Source: CALINB01 sp938045325 (GTDB lineage Bacteria; Pseudomonadota; Alphaproteobacteria; Rhodospirillales; CALINB01). From it: a DNA stretch of 64,000 bases. The notes beneath the pieces were generated by a model, which did no database searches, was not told where the DNA came from, and saw only the letters and a program-made list of their open reading frames with translations. Position 1 is the first letter of the stretch. Each line of letters starts with the position of its first letter. The position numbers and the translations under genes were made by a program. This document shows, piece by piece, positions 16,174 through 25,693 of the stretch. The stretch lies in assembly GCA_038114465.1 (NCBI GenBank), contig JAYNQW010000008.1, forward strand, positions 72,873 through 136,872, written 5' to 3'.

Positions 16174-19100
16174 CTAAGCCGCGCTGATCTGCTCGCGCAG
16201 GCGTTCGGCTTGCTGCATGTCGACCGAGACCAATTGCGACACGCCTTTCTCGGCCATGGTGACACCGAAGAGACGGTTCATGCGGGCCATGGTCATACGG
16301 TGGTGAGTGATGACAAGGAACTTGGTGCGTCCCGACTCGGCCATGTTGTCGAGTAGAGAGCAGAAGCGGTCCACGTTGGCGTCATCCAACGGTGCGTCGA
16401 CCTCATCGAGCACACAAATCGGTGCCGGATTGGTCATGAACACGGCGAACAGCAGTGATAAGGCGGTGAGGGCTTGTTCGCCGCCTGAAAGCAACGAGAG
16501 CACCTGCATCTTCTTACCCGGCGGGCTTGCCATAATCTCGAGGCCCGCTTCCAAGGGATCGTCGGAGTCCGTCAGTTCCAAATGCGCCCGGCCGCCGCCG
16601 AACATGTGCACGAACAATTCCTGGAAGTGCGCATCGACTTCCTTGAACGAGGCAAGAAGCCGTTCGCGGCCTTCGCGGTTCAATTGATTGATGCCCTGGC
16701 GCAGCTTATCGATGGCTTCGAGCAGTTCAAGCCGTTCCGAGCCGAGGGTTTCGATTTGCTCTTCGAGCTCGCGGGTTTCCTGTTCGGCGCGCAGGTTGAC
16801 CGGCCCCATGGTGTCGCGTTCACGCAAGAGCCGTTCCAGCCGCCGCTCGGTCGCTTCGAGGTCGGGCAGTTCTTTCTCTATGTTATGTTCGGCGATTTCG
16901 AGCAAATCTTCGGGGGCCGCTTCGATGCGCTCGCGGATACGTTCGATCAGGTTGTCGACGGCGAGTTTGGCTTGATCGACGAAGCCTTCGACGCGCACCC
17001 GGCCTTCACGGGCCTGTGCGAGTTTGATTTCAGCTTCGCGCAGTTCCTGATCGGCTTCACGCAGGTGATTTTCGGCTTCCGCCAGGGCGTCGGCGGCGAC
17101 CTTGCGGGCCAGCTCGGCGGTTTCGACTTGCCCCATCAACTCGGCATGCTTGGCGTTTAATTCAGCCGGCGCGTTTTCGAGGCGCTGGATTTCTTCCGTC
17201 AGGCTTTGCCGGCGCTCGCTGAGTTCTTCGAGCCGGTTTGCGGCCGCGGTTTTGCGTTCGCTCCAGTTGTAGGATTCGGTTTGGATCGCTTCCAAACGCT
17301 CGCGCCGTTCGGTGGCGGTGCGCTCAAGGTTTTCAAACGTGCTTTGCCGGTTGAGGAGTACGGTGCGTTTTTCGTTCAGCTCCGATTGGCGCTCCTGTAC
17401 CTGTTCGCGCAAGGCATCGATGTTGTTGAGCGTCGCGAGTTCCTGCTGGGCGGCTTGGCGCTGGCTTTCGATCTCGGCAAGATCGGCGGCGACCGCGTTT
17501 TTGGATTCGGTGAGCGAAGTCAGCTTCGATGATTGCTCTGCAATTTGCTCACGCAACCAGGAAAGATTTTCACGTGCTTCGTTCCAGGTGGCTTCGGCGC
17601 GTTCAGCGGTTTCGCGTGCGTCGCGCTCGGCTTGCGAGGCTTGACCGGCGCGGTTCCTCGCATCGTTCAGACGGGTTTCGGTCTCACGCGCGGTGTTGCG
17701 CACGCCGATGAGTTCGCTGCGCAGGTCTTTTAGGCGGTTGCGTTTTTCGAGCCGGGTCGCGGCGGCTGTAGTGGCATCAATGGAAACCGTGTAGCCGTCC
17801 CAACGCCACAAGGCGCCGTCGCGGCTGACCAACCGTTGGCCGGGTTTGAGATCGTTGGCGAGCCGGGCGCCGGTTTCGGTGTCCGCGACCACGCCGATTT
17901 GTGACAGGCGTCGTGACAATGCAGAAGGCGCGCGTACATAACGGCTGAGCGGTTCGGCGCCGAATGGCAGGGCCGGTGTATCCGTCATCGGCAGGAGAGT
18001 GCGCCAATGGATGGGTGCCGGCTCGTCGGCAGGGGCGGAAAGATCATCGCCCAAGGCGACGCCAAGAGCTGCTTCATAACCGGGGTCGACCTGCACCGCG
18101 TCGATCAACGGCGGAAAGAGATCGGCGGAGGCTTCCTCGACCATATCGGCGAGGGTTTTTTCTTCCGCTTCCAATCGCGCGACCCGTTGTTGGGCTTGGT
18201 GTGCGGCGTTGGTCGCCGCCGTGACGGCGTCTTGGGCAGCCTTAACATCGCGTGCGGCGTTTTTAATGCGTTCGCGGGCTTGATCCAACTCGGCGCGGGT
18301 CGCTTCGGCGCGTTGTTCGCCGGCATGCAACGCTTCGGCCTGATTGGAATCCCGCTCGGCCGCACTGTGAACTTCAATGAGTTCGGCTTGGCGTTCCAAC
18401 AAGCGTTCGCGGCGCGCGTTCAGCGCGTTCAAGGATTGCTGCAGGCTGTCGCGGCGCGCTTCACGGGTTGCCAGGCGTGAGGTGAGTTCGCTCAACGCGC
18501 TTTCAAGCGTGCTGACGGCTTCGCGGGCTTCGGCCAGCAATGCGCCGGCTTCTTCGTGCGAGTCAGCTTCGGATTGCTGCGAATGTTCGATCCGGGCGCG
18601 CTCTTCATCCAGCATGCGGATCGCGGCTTCGGCATCGGCAATCAGGGTTCGTTCGCGGCCCATGTCGGCAATCGTTTGTTCGTGCCGGGCTTCGGCGGCG
18701 GCTTTATCTTCGGCGATGCGGTTTTGTTCTTTCTCGAGTTGTTCGCGCGCGAGATTCAGACGCTGCAGTTCGGCGGCGGCCTTGGCTTCGGCTTCGCGGT
18801 GCTCGGGCAGTTTGCCGGCGCGGTTAGCCTGTTGTGTGGATGCGGCCCCGGCATTTGCGGTCAAAGAAGCGACTTCGGCTTCCGCGGCGCGCAGTTTTTC
18901 TTCATTCGTCGCGAGTTCCGCATTCGCATTTAACATGCGCAAATGCAGCAGCATCGCTTCGGCTTTACGGATATGTCCGCTGATGTTGCGGTAGCGATTG
19001 GCTTGCCGCGCTTGTTTTTTCAGGCTTTGCATTTGCACATCGAGCGTGCCGAGAATGTCGTCGAGCCGTTCGAGATTGGTTTCCGCCGCGCGTAATCGGA

Positions 19101-19647
19101 GTTCCGCTTCGTGTCGGCGTGAATGCAGTCCAGTGATGCCCGCGGCTTCTTCGAGCAGCATGCGCCGGTCGGTGGGCTTTGCTGAAATAATCGCACCAAT
19201 GCGCCCTTGGCTGACAAGTGCTGTGGAGCGCGCACCGGTTGCCGAGTCGGCAAACAGCAACTGAACATCGCGGGCACGTACGTCCTTGCCGTTAACGCGA
19301 TAGCTCGACCCGCAATCGCGTTCGATTTTACGGCTGACTTCGAGGTCTTCTTCGCCGTTGAATTGTGCCGGCGCGGTGCGCTCGGAATTGTCGAGCGATA
19401 AAACCACTTCGGCAATATTGCGTGACGGACGGTCGCTGGTGCCGCTGAAAATCACGTCTTCCATACCCTTGCCGCGCATCTGCTTGGCCGAGGTTTCGCC
19501 CATGACCCAACGGAGAGCTTCGACGAGGTTGGACTTACCGCAGCCGTTCGGCCCGACTACGCCGGTCAGACCGTTTTCGATCACAAGCTCAGTGTGATCG
19601 ACAAACGACTTAAAGCCAGTAAGTTTGAGTTTGTTAAATCGAAGCAA
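16174..19647 (-). CDS. smc: Chromosome segregation ATPase SMC
   Basis: Structural maintenance of chromosomes protein that compacts and aligns sister DNA. Walker A GPNGCGKS is at residues 32-39; two long coiled-coil arms flank a hinge near residues 480-620; the ABC signature LLSGGEQALTAL and Walker B (CVLDEVDAPLDD) are near the C terminus. Length is 1157, normal. The start ATG is ten bases after the dsbA-like stop, so the genes likely share a transcript (dciA-dsbA-smc). ScpA and ScpB genes are not in the window. Long opposite-strand frames here are shadows of the coiled coil. Confidence 0.97.
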   Translation of the reverse strand: MLRFNKLKLTGFKSFVDHTELVIENGLTGVVGPNGCGKSNLVEALRWVMGETSAKQMRGKGMEDVIFSGTSDRPSRNIAEVVLSLDNSERTAPAQFNGEEDLEVSRKIERDCGSSYRVNGKDVRARDVQLLFADSATGARSTALVSQGRIGAIISAKPTDRRMLLEEAAGITGLHSRRHEAELRLRAAETNLERLDDILGTLDVQMQSLKKQARQANRYRNISGHIRKAEAMLLHLRMLNANAELATNEEKLRAAEAEVASLTANAGAASTQQANRAGKLPEHREAEAKAAAELQRLNLAREQLEKEQNRIAEDKAAAEARHEQTIADMGRERTLIADAEAAIRMLDEERARIEHSQQSEADSHEEAGALLAEAREAVSTLESALSELTSRLATREARRDSLQQSLNALNARRERLLERQAELIEVHSAAERDSNQAEALHAGEQRAEATRAELDQARERIKNAARDVKAAQDAVTAATNAAHQAQQRVARLEAEEKTLADMVEEASADLFPPLIDAVQVDPGYEAALGVALGDDLSAPADEPAPIHWRTLLPMTDTPALPFGAEPLSRYVRAPSALSRRLSQIGVVADTETGARLANDLKPGQRLVSRDGALWRWDGYTVSIDATTAAATRLEKRNRLKDLRSELIGVRNTARETETRLNDARNRAGQASQAERDARETAERAEATWNEARENLSWLREQIAEQSSKLTSLTESKNAVAADLAEIESQRQAAQQELATLNNIDALREQVQERQSELNEKRTVLLNRQSTFENLERTATERRERLEAIQTESYNWSERKTAAANRLEELSERRQSLTEEIQRLENAPAELNAKHAELMGQVETAELARKVAADALAEAENHLREADQELREAEIKLAQAREGRVRVEGFVDQAKLAVDNLIERIRERIEAAPEDLLEIAEHNIEKELPDLEATERRLERLLRERDTMGPVNLRAEQETRELEEQIETLGSERLELLEAIDKLRQGINQLNREGRERLLASFKEVDAHFQELFVHMFGGGRAHLELTDSDDPLEAGLEIMASPPGKKMQVLSLLSGGEQALTALSLLFAVFMTNPAPICVLDEVDAPLDDANVDRFCSLLDNMAESGRTKFLVITHHRMTMARMNRLFGVTMAEKGVSQLVSVDMQQAERLREQISAA

Positions 19648-19656
19648 GTCCCAGTC

Positions 19657-20271
19657 CTACTTCTTCTTTTTCAATTCCGAATCGATAATTTTTTTAAACT
19701 CCGAAAACGGCAAGGCGCCCGAAATCGTACGGTCGCCAATAACGAACGAAGGTGTCGATTCAATTTTGTGTTTCTTGCCCGCGTTTTGGGCACGCTTTTG
19801 AATGGCTTCCCAAAGGTTGCGGTTTTGCATGCAGGCTTGAACGTCTTTATCGGAAAGCCCCGCAAGTCGTCCGATCCGCGTGAGCGCGGCCATGGGGTTC
19901 TCGCTGCCGGCCCATTCGGCCTGGCCACGGAACAAAATTTCAATGACGCCGAAATAACGGTCCGGTTTGGCGCATCGCGCCATCATGGCGGCAGCCATGG
20001 CCAGCCCGCCCAAGGGAAAGTCCCGGAAGATCAACCGGACCTTGCCCGTATCGATATAATTCTTTTTCAGTTCCGGCAGGGTATCGCGGTGAAAGGCCAT
20101 ACAATGGGGGCAGGTTAAGGAGGAATATTCGGTGATGGTAACCGGTGCGGACTCGCTACCCATGGCGCGGTCTTTCATGGCCTCATCGAGGCTCGGCAAG
20201 GCCGAAACGGGCGAATTCAGCGTTAGGATTAGGGTCACAACGACCACAAGACTTAGTAGGTAACGGGGCAA
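19657..20271 (-). CDS. DsbA-family thiol:disulfide protein (thioredoxin-like)
   Basis: Secreted thioredoxin-fold protein, 204 residues. A TTG at 20271 five bases after a GGAGG box is the best start, giving MPRYLLSLVVVVTLILTL, a clear signal peptide ending near SALP. The active site CPHC is at residues 54-57 and the cis-Pro loop STPSFV is in the C-terminal third. This resembles DsbA/DsbG-like oxidoreductases of alphaproteobacteria that sit directly upstream of smc. It probably forms or isomerises disulfides in the periplasm. A start codon four codons earlier (TTG at 20283) overlaps the ribosome-binding site. Confidence 0.88.
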   Translation of the reverse strand: MPRYLLSLVVVVTLILTLNSPVSALPSLDEAMKDRAMGSESAPVTITEYSSLTCPHCMAFHRDTLPELKKNYIDTGKVRLIFRDFPLGGLAMAAAMMARCAKPDRYFGVIEILFRGQAEWAGSENPMAALTRIGRLAGLSDKDVQACMQNRNLWEAIQKRAQNAGKKHKIESTPSFVIGDRTISGALPFSEFKKIIDSELKKKK

Positions 20272-20415
20272 AATAACCTCCAAAACACTAGATGTTGGTG
20301 ACTATACTGGCGCCGGAAACACCCGGCAAGCGCCCAATTAACTCCTGATAAAGCTTTGAAATTTCATCAAAATTCAGAACTTTTCCACGGTCATTGGGAT
20401 CCATTTCGGATCACA

Positions 20416-20949
20416 TCATGTTTTTGTGACCGATTTATGGCGGTCCGCACTCCGTCGGTGAACCGCCTCGCCGAGGGATTTAAGGGCCTCGAGCAGTTCG
20501 GGATCGCTGACAGACGACAAATTGCCGCCAAGCTCTGTTGTTTCCGGCAATTTACGGCCGGTCTCGGCTGAGATGTTTTTCGGCGCCTGATTTTCTGGCG
20601 GCCGGGAAATCGGCCCTTGATTGATTTGAACCCGGCTGACGGCCTGATAACCGAAGTAGCGGTTAATCCGCTCGATTAACTGAGGTTCGAAATGAATGAG
20701 TTCTGTCGCAAAGCTGCCGCCGGCGACTTTCAAATATAACGTGCCGTCGCGCCGGTCACGTTTCGGATAACTGATTCGTTCGGGCATTGTGACTTTCGCC
20801 AGCGACTCGCCGACGATTTGCGGCCATTCCATGGCGATGACGCCATCGGCAAGCCCGCGCTTACCGAAGATCGGTTTGGTCATCTTATTGAGTGCCGTGC
20901 CAAGGGCGCGAAAGCCGCCGCCCTTCCGATCTGTTTCTCTGTAAGCCAT
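20416..20949 (-). CDS. dciA: DUF721 protein, DciA-like helicase loader
   Basis: 177 residues with the DUF721 core: LADGVIAMEWPQIVGESLAK and a YLKVAGGSFATELIHFEP strand-helix, which matches the DciA family. DciA loads the replicative helicase DnaB in bacteria that lack DnaC. The C-terminal part is Pro- and Glu-rich and probably disordered. It is first in the dciA-dsbA-smc run and divergent from mutY, a conserved arrangement in the class. A short hairpin (GATCC, ATTTC, GGATC at 20398-20412) follows its stop. The family call is firm; the function comes from characterised DciA proteins. Confidence 0.87.
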   Translation of the reverse strand: MAYRETDRKGGGFRALGTALNKMTKPIFGKRGLADGVIAMEWPQIVGESLAKVTMPERISYPKRDRRDGTLYLKVAGGSFATELIHFEPQLIERINRYFGYQAVSRVQINQGPISRPPENQAPKNISAETGRKLPETTELGGNLSSVSDPELLEALKSLGEAVHRRSADRHKSVTKT

Positions 20950-21038
20950 CCCGTTTGTTCATTCCCTATCGTGCCGTCCTTCATATGGTAAGGTTGGCCG
21001 GTCCTGTCGACAACAAAACTATCGAACAAAATATTGTG

Positions 21039-22118
21039 ATGCGCCATACCGCTTCAACAAACGTCCCGCAACAAGATATGCGCCGCCTCAGGCGCCGGCT
21101 GTTGTCCTGGTATGACCGTCACCGCCGGGAATTACCTTGGCGGGCGTTGCCCGGCGAAGCCGCCGATCCGTATCGTGTGTGGTTGAGTGAAATTATGCTC
21201 CAACAAACCACGGTGGCGACGGTGAAATCATATTTTGAACGGTTCCTGGAGCGTTGGCCGGATATCCATGCCCTGGCGGCGGCGGACCTGGACGAGGTTT
21301 TGCACGCCTGGCAGGGGCTCGGGTATTACGCTCGGGCGCGAAATCTGCACCGTTGTGCCCGCGTGCTGGTTGCTGAGTATGGCGGACAATTTCCGGATAC
21401 CGAAGAAGAACTGCGCCGTTTGCCGGGGATCGGCGAGTATACCGCAGCCGCCGTCTCGGCAATTGCCTTCGGTCGCAAGACGACGCCTGTCGACGGTAAT
21501 ATCATTCGCGTGATGGCGCGCCTAATGGCCGTCGGCGATCCGATGCCCGGCTCCAAATCGGTGATTAAGGAATTAACCGCGCCGTTGATGCCGCAAAAAA
21601 GAGCCGGTGATTTTGCTCAGGCCCTGATGGATCTTGGCGCTACCGTTTGCACACCGCGTAATCCGGTGTGCGCGCTTTGTCCGTGGATGAAAGATTGCCG
21701 AGCTTATCAAGACCAAGCTGTAGAAAAATACCCAGTTAAAAAAAAGCAGCGACAGCGGCCGGTCCGTCACGGTGTCGCCTATTGGATCACCCGAAGCGAT
21801 GGCGCCGTGTTGTTGCGCCGGCGTGAAGAAAAAGGATTGCTTGGCGGCATGATGGAAGTGCCGTCCAGTGATTGGCGGGAAAAATCCTGGTCAGCGCCTG
21901 AGGCACGGTCAAACGCGCCGTTGAAATCAAAATGGGTCCGTATTCCGGGTGTCGTCGAGCATACGTTTACGCATTTTCATTTGGAACTCATCGTCATGAA
22001 GACAAGGGTTCGCAAAGACCATGGCCTTAACGGTACCTGGTGCCGTCCTGATGAGTTTTCCGAGTTTGCCTTGCCGACCGTTATGAAGAAGGTCGCCCGG
22101 CTCATGCAGTCGTCTTAA
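21039..22118 (+). CDS. mutY: A/G-specific adenine glycosylase MutY
   Basis: Removes adenine mispaired with 8-oxoguanine. From the ATG at 21039 the product is 359 residues; an ATG at 21078 is an alternative, and the frame open from 20892 overlaps dciA and is unlikely to be all coding. The helix-hairpin-helix LPGIGEYTAAAV is followed by VDGNIIRVMARL with the catalytic Asp. The [4Fe-4S] cluster cysteines are spaced C-x6-C-x2-C-x5-C (CTPRNPVCALCPWMKDC). A NUDIX-like C-terminal domain for 8-oxoG recognition ends the protein. It is divergent from dciA. Confidence 0.94.
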   Translation: MRHTASTNVPQQDMRRLRRRLLSWYDRHRRELPWRALPGEAADPYRVWLSEIMLQQTTVATVKSYFERFLERWPDIHALAAADLDEVLHAWQGLGYYARARNLHRCARVLVAEYGGQFPDTEEELRRLPGIGEYTAAAVSAIAFGRKTTPVDGNIIRVMARLMAVGDPMPGSKSVIKELTAPLMPQKRAGDFAQALMDLGATVCTPRNPVCALCPWMKDCRAYQDQAVEKYPVKKKQRQRPVRHGVAYWITRSDGAVLLRRREEKGLLGGMMEVPSSDWREKSWSAPEARSNAPLKSKWVRIPGVVEHTFTHFHLELIVMKTRVRKDHGLNGTWCRPDEFSEFALPTVMKKVARLMQSS

Positions 22119-22149
22119 AAGATTTTCGCCGCCTAACGGCTACGCATCT

Positions 22150-22665
22150 CTATTCGTCGTACGCGATGAGGGATTCGAAAGGAACATCGAGTTTTTCGCG
22201 TCCTTTAAGGAACGTCAGCTCAATAATACAGGCCGCTGCGACGACATCCGCACCGACTTTTTGAAATAAGTCCGCTGCGGCAGACATGGTTCCGCCGGTT
22301 GCAAGCAGGTCGTCGAGGATGACGACTCGCTGGCCGGGGTTAACGGCATCTTCTTGGATTTCAATCGTATCCGAGCCGTATTCAAGATCGTATGTATGCG
22401 CGACGGTCGAGCCCGGCAACTTTCCCTGTTTGCGGACCATTACAAAACCCAAACCCAGTTTTAACGCTAACGGTGCTGCGACCAAAAAACCGCGTGATTC
22501 AATGCCGGCAAGGACGTCCGGCTGATACGAACCGATCAACTTCGCCATGCGACCCGATAAAACCTGCCAAGCGTCGGCATGAGCGAGTAATGTCGAGATG
22601 TCATAAAATAAAATCCCCGGCTTGGGAAAATCAGGGACGGATCGAATGTGATCTTTGAGGTTCAT
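22150..22665 (-). CDS. apt: Adenine phosphoribosyltransferase
   Basis: Purine salvage enzyme that makes AMP from adenine and PRPP. The PRPP loop VVILDDLLATGGT is at residues 114-126, and the family features GIESRGF and FVMVRKQGKLPG are present. Length is 171. The ATG at 22665 has AGGAAAC upstream. It converges with mutY across 31 bases. It stands alone on its strand, with a long gene-poor stretch upstream. Confidence 0.96.
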   Translation of the reverse strand: MNLKDHIRSVPDFPKPGILFYDISTLLAHADAWQVLSGRMAKLIGSYQPDVLAGIESRGFLVAAPLALKLGLGFVMVRKQGKLPGSTVAHTYDLEYGSDTIEIQEDAVNPGQRVVILDDLLATGGTMSAAADLFQKVGADVVAAACIIELTFLKGREKLDVPFESLIAYDE

Positions 22666-22815
22666 ATTGTTTCCTGCGTCGAAATTAAGGGCTGATTGCT
22701 GTCTAGTTCAGCCGGTTCAGGCTGGCAAGGCTAACGTGCGTTTCCCGTCCCCGGCGTATCTTGGGTTTCGTCATTTTGTGGATTTTTTTATCCGATTATT
22801 CTGTTTCTCAATTAA

Positions 22816-22843
22816 ATCAAAGGGGTATATGGAACCCCTTGAT
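22816..22843 (+). other. Ten-pair hairpin upstream of the DUF2336 gene
   Basis: ATCAA (bulged A) GGGGT pairs with ACCCC TTGAT around a seven-base loop ATATGGA. It is 300 bases before the DUF2336 start and 150 bases before the apt start. It has only a weak T stretch after it, so a regulatory or leader role is as likely as termination. Confidence 0.5.
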
Positions 22844-22898
22844 TCTGCTTGGTTTTCAACCTGAAGATTATTATTCGGAATTACTACACAACTCATAG

Positions 22899-22916
22899 TA
22901 TTATACTAAAGTATAG
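22899..22916 (+). promoter_or_regulatory. 18-bp motif shared with the XRE promoter (copy A)
   Basis: TATTATACTAAAGTATAG; the arms TATACT and AGTATA form an inverted repeat with a two-base centre. It differs at one position from the motif at 52846-52863 ahead of the XRE gene. Candidate operator. Confidence 0.45.
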
Positions 22917-23143
22917 ATTGTCGGCTGAAGGCGTTCAGTCCACACTTGTTAAGCAATATATAACTTTGGCGTATATTTTCATAAACGCCAGTGCTTTGAT
23001 GGGTCTGAGATAACAATAAATAGATGCAATAATAATTATAATGATTTGAATATGGGTTCGTTGCGTCGATAATTTGTCCATTGCATTGCCGGTGGCGGTG
23101 AAGCAACGACGGATAAATAAAAGGCCTAAACAAAGTGGGAAAA

Positions 23144-24277
23144 ATGATACCGGCATCGCTAACCCAAAAAGATCTTGAAAAACTGATGTCCGATCCATCC
23201 GAGGATAATCGGGTGGAAACAGTGACCAAGATTTCCGATGCCTTCAATGAGGGTATTTTAACGAGTCACGAGCATGATTTGGCGCAGGGAATTTTCCGCT
23301 TGATGCTTAAAGACGCCGCCGTTCGTGTCCGCGAGGCAATGGCAACCAATCTTAAAGAAAACCCTGGGCTACCCCATGATGTCGCTCTTGCGTTAGCAAA
23401 TGATGTTGAATCCGTCTCGCTGCCGGTATTGGAATATTCCGACGTGCTAACCGACGAAGATCTTATTGAAATCATTCAATCCCAAAGCGAAGAAAAGCAA
23501 GAAGCTATCGCCGGACGCAAGCTCGTTTCAGAACAGGTTTCCCATGCCCTGGTCGAAACCGATAGCGAAAAAGTCGTATCCCGTTTGGTTGCAAATGACG
23601 GCGCCATGATCACCGAGGAATCCTTAGCGCGTGTCATTGAAAATCTCGGCGATAGCGAAACTGTGCAAAAAGCCCTTGTCGGGCGTCCGTTGCTGCCGAT
23701 CACCGTCGTTGAGCGACTGATGAATGTTGTCGCGGATCACCTCAAGACCGAACTTGAGAAGCAAAAAGACATTCCCCCCGATGTTTTAACGGATCTTGTT
23801 TTGCAAACGTGGGAAAGGGCGACGATTTCGCTTTCGTCCGGCTATAGCGAAGACCAGCTTGAGCGACTTGTGCGTCATCTGCACAAAAATAACCGGCTGA
23901 ACCATTCCGTGCTGATACGGGCGTTGTGCTTAGGCGATATACGTTTTTTTGAAACGGCTATTGCCGTATTGATTGACCTGCCGATCCAGAATGCACGGCT
24001 GCTGATACACGAATCCGGGCTTGTTGGCCTCGAATCCATTTGTGAAAAGGCTGGGTTACCGAAAAGTTATTTTCCGGCGGTTTGCGCCGCCGTTGCTATT
24101 TGCCGGGAAACCGATTTTGACGGCGCCGATCATGATATAGGACGCTATAAGCGCCGCGTGATTGAGCGCATTTTGTCGCAATATGAAGACGATAATTTAG
24201 AGCTTGAGAGTCAAGACATCGAATATCTTCTGATGAAGATGGGCGAGTTGCCGTCTGAATCGCGGTTAGTTAATTAA
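23144..24277 (+). CDS. DUF2336 domain protein
   Basis: Alphaproteobacterial DUF2336 protein of about 377 residues; HEAT-like helical repeats are evident across the sequence (for example VSHALVETDSEKVVSRLVAN, TVVERLMNVVADHLKTELEK). The function of the family is not settled; some members are linked to cell-cycle or stress responses. No membrane segment or enzyme motif. The ATG at 23144 is preferred; a GTG at 23135 is also in frame. The upstream leader carries a hairpin and a motif shared with an XRE gene promoter. Confidence 0.8.
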   Translation: MIPASLTQKDLEKLMSDPSEDNRVETVTKISDAFNEGILTSHEHDLAQGIFRLMLKDAAVRVREAMATNLKENPGLPHDVALALANDVESVSLPVLEYSDVLTDEDLIEIIQSQSEEKQEAIAGRKLVSEQVSHALVETDSEKVVSRLVANDGAMITEESLARVIENLGDSETVQKALVGRPLLPITVVERLMNVVADHLKTELEKQKDIPPDVLTDLVLQTWERATISLSSGYSEDQLERLVRHLHKNNRLNHSVLIRALCLGDIRFFETAIAVLIDLPIQNARLLIHESGLVGLESICEKAGLPKSYFPAVCAAVAICRETDFDGADHDIGRYKRRVIERILSQYEDDNLELESQDIEYLLMKMGELPSESRLVN

Positions 24278-24308
24278 TCTATTTTACTTTGCCCGGATTG
24301 CTTTGTGC

Positions 24309-25457
24309 TTATTGATAACCGAGTTCGCGCCAGATAGCATAATCCTGGCGAAAATCGTTGAGCGATTTCCAGATTTTTTTGAACTGTTTATTGGCTGCTG
24401 ATTCTTCAGTCACGACTTCTTTCCACGCCCCTTTTAATGCCGCCATAATTTCCGGTGTCCACCGGTGAATTTTAACGCCTTTCGCATGCAAATTTTTAAG
24501 GGCCGTAAATTGCCGGGCTTCACCGGCGGCAAGCCCGTATCGCACATTATCGCCACAAACGGATTCGATTTGCGCTTTCGCCGTCTTGGTCAACGCATTC
24601 CACCGATCGGCATTAATCATCAGCTCGATTAATGTCGCTGGTTGGTGCCAGCCGGGAAGGTAATAGTGCTTGGCCATTTCGTGAAAGCCAAGTTTGGCAT
24701 CGATTGAGGGTGATGAGTATTGCACGCCATCAATCAATCCGTTTTCAAGGGCTAAAAAGATATCGCCTTCTTTTAATTTTTTTGTATCGACGCCCAGTTT
24801 CTGAACAACTTTCGCGCCAAGGCCCGTGAAACGCATTTTCAAGCCTTTAAAGTCTTTAACCGAGTGAATTGGTTTGCGAAACCATCCGGAGCCCGACGGT
24901 GCGGTGATGCCGCAATAAAGGCTATGGATGCCGTGTTTGGCATAAATTTTCTTAAACATTTCATTGCCGCCGCCGAATTCGATCCAGGCCAGGAATTCGC
25001 CGGCGGTCGGGCCGAAGGGAACAGCGGAAAACAACTGAAGTGCCGGAATGCGCTGTTCCCAGTAATTGGGGGTCGAAAAAGCCGCATCAATGGCACCGGC
25101 GGCGACGGCATCGAACATCTCTAGAGGCGGTACAAGTGTGCCGGGCTCGTAAAACTTGATTTGAATGCGGCCGTTCGAAACATGAAATATTTTTGTTTCC
25201 AAGCGCTTGCCGAGGGTGCCGAGCTGGGGCAGTGAACTGCCATAAGCGCTGGCCATTTTCCACCGGACAATTGGATCGGTTGATTTTGACGGCACCAATG
25301 GGCCGGCGGCGACTTTATTTGAGGGTTTTTGACTGACCGGCAGCTGCTTGAGCCGGGCCGACGGGGAATTGCTCGTCAGCTTGGGCGCAACCACGGTAGA
25401 TCCGAACACGACGCCGATGACAACGCCAATGACGATGCCAACTATTACATTCCGCAT
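24309..25457 (-). CDS. Orphan TRAP transporter substrate-binding protein (DctP family)
   Basis: DctP-type extracytoplasmic receptor of 382 residues, which normally hands organic acids or other solutes to a TRAP permease. It shows the family layout, with RIQIKFYEPGTLVPPLEM, VAAGAIDAAF, a conserved Arg region (KGLKMRF), and the C-terminal helix. The N terminus is a long hydrophobic anchor (VIVGIVIGVVIGVVFGSTVV) followed by a Ser/Pro-rich stretch of about 40 residues, more like a membrane-tethered than a freely periplasmic protein. No dctQ or dctM gene is beside it, so the partner is elsewhere or absent. Convergent with the DUF2336 gene. Confidence 0.88.
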   Translation of the reverse strand: MRNVIVGIVIGVVIGVVFGSTVVAPKLTSNSPSARLKQLPVSQKPSNKVAAGPLVPSKSTDPIVRWKMASAYGSSLPQLGTLGKRLETKIFHVSNGRIQIKFYEPGTLVPPLEMFDAVAAGAIDAAFSTPNYWEQRIPALQLFSAVPFGPTAGEFLAWIEFGGGNEMFKKIYAKHGIHSLYCGITAPSGSGWFRKPIHSVKDFKGLKMRFTGLGAKVVQKLGVDTKKLKEGDIFLALENGLIDGVQYSSPSIDAKLGFHEMAKHYYLPGWHQPATLIELMINADRWNALTKTAKAQIESVCGDNVRYGLAAGEARQFTALKNLHAKGVKIHRWTPEIMAALKGAWKEVVTEESAANKQFKKIWKSLNDFRQDYAIWRELGYQ

Positions 25458-25579
25458 GCCGCTCTTCCCCTGAGAGAGTCATGAACCGCTTGGCGCATCA
25501 AAACAAAACGGGGACTTTCCCGCCCGCCAGCGCGCTACGCTAGCCCACCCCTCCAGTCAGCGACAAGCGTGATTAAGCA

Positions 25580-25660
25580 TGTGGATAACCGGGATAAAAT
25601 TCTGGTTGTTTTTCTTTCGCTTGTAAGCAAATTCGTCTGACCGCCGTAAAGTTATCCACA
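25580..25660. promoter_or_regulatory. Two perfect DnaA boxes in inverted orientation
   Basis: TGTGGATAA at 25580-25588 and TTATCCACA at 25652-25660 are exact 9-bp DnaA boxes facing each other 72 bases apart. They lie in the 236-base gap between the TRAP receptor and phosphatase genes. No AT-rich unwinding element or further box is obvious, so it may be a DnaA-controlled promoter or titration site more than an origin. Confidence 0.5.
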
Positions 25661-25693
25661 GCGGTCCAGTATCCCGGATGAGCAAATTTTTAA

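Larger units (their letters stand above)
22666..23143. other. Gene-free region between apt and the DUF2336 gene
   Basis: About 480 bases that hold the divergent promoters of apt and the DUF2336 gene. It is AT-rich after base 22780. It contains one near-perfect hairpin (22816-22843) and one 18-bp motif (22899-22916) described separately. The minus-strand frame at 22906-23247 covers part of it but has no coding signs. Confidence 0.6.

Noticed and set aside
18377..18994. Long plus-strand frame opposite smc
   Set aside because: Coiled-coil codons for Ala, Glu and Arg give Ser/Ala/Arg-rich shadows; composition is not protein-like.
22906..23247. 113-codon minus-strand frame over the DUF2336 start
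   Set aside because: Overlaps the conserved start of the DUF2336 gene and has no ribosome-binding site.
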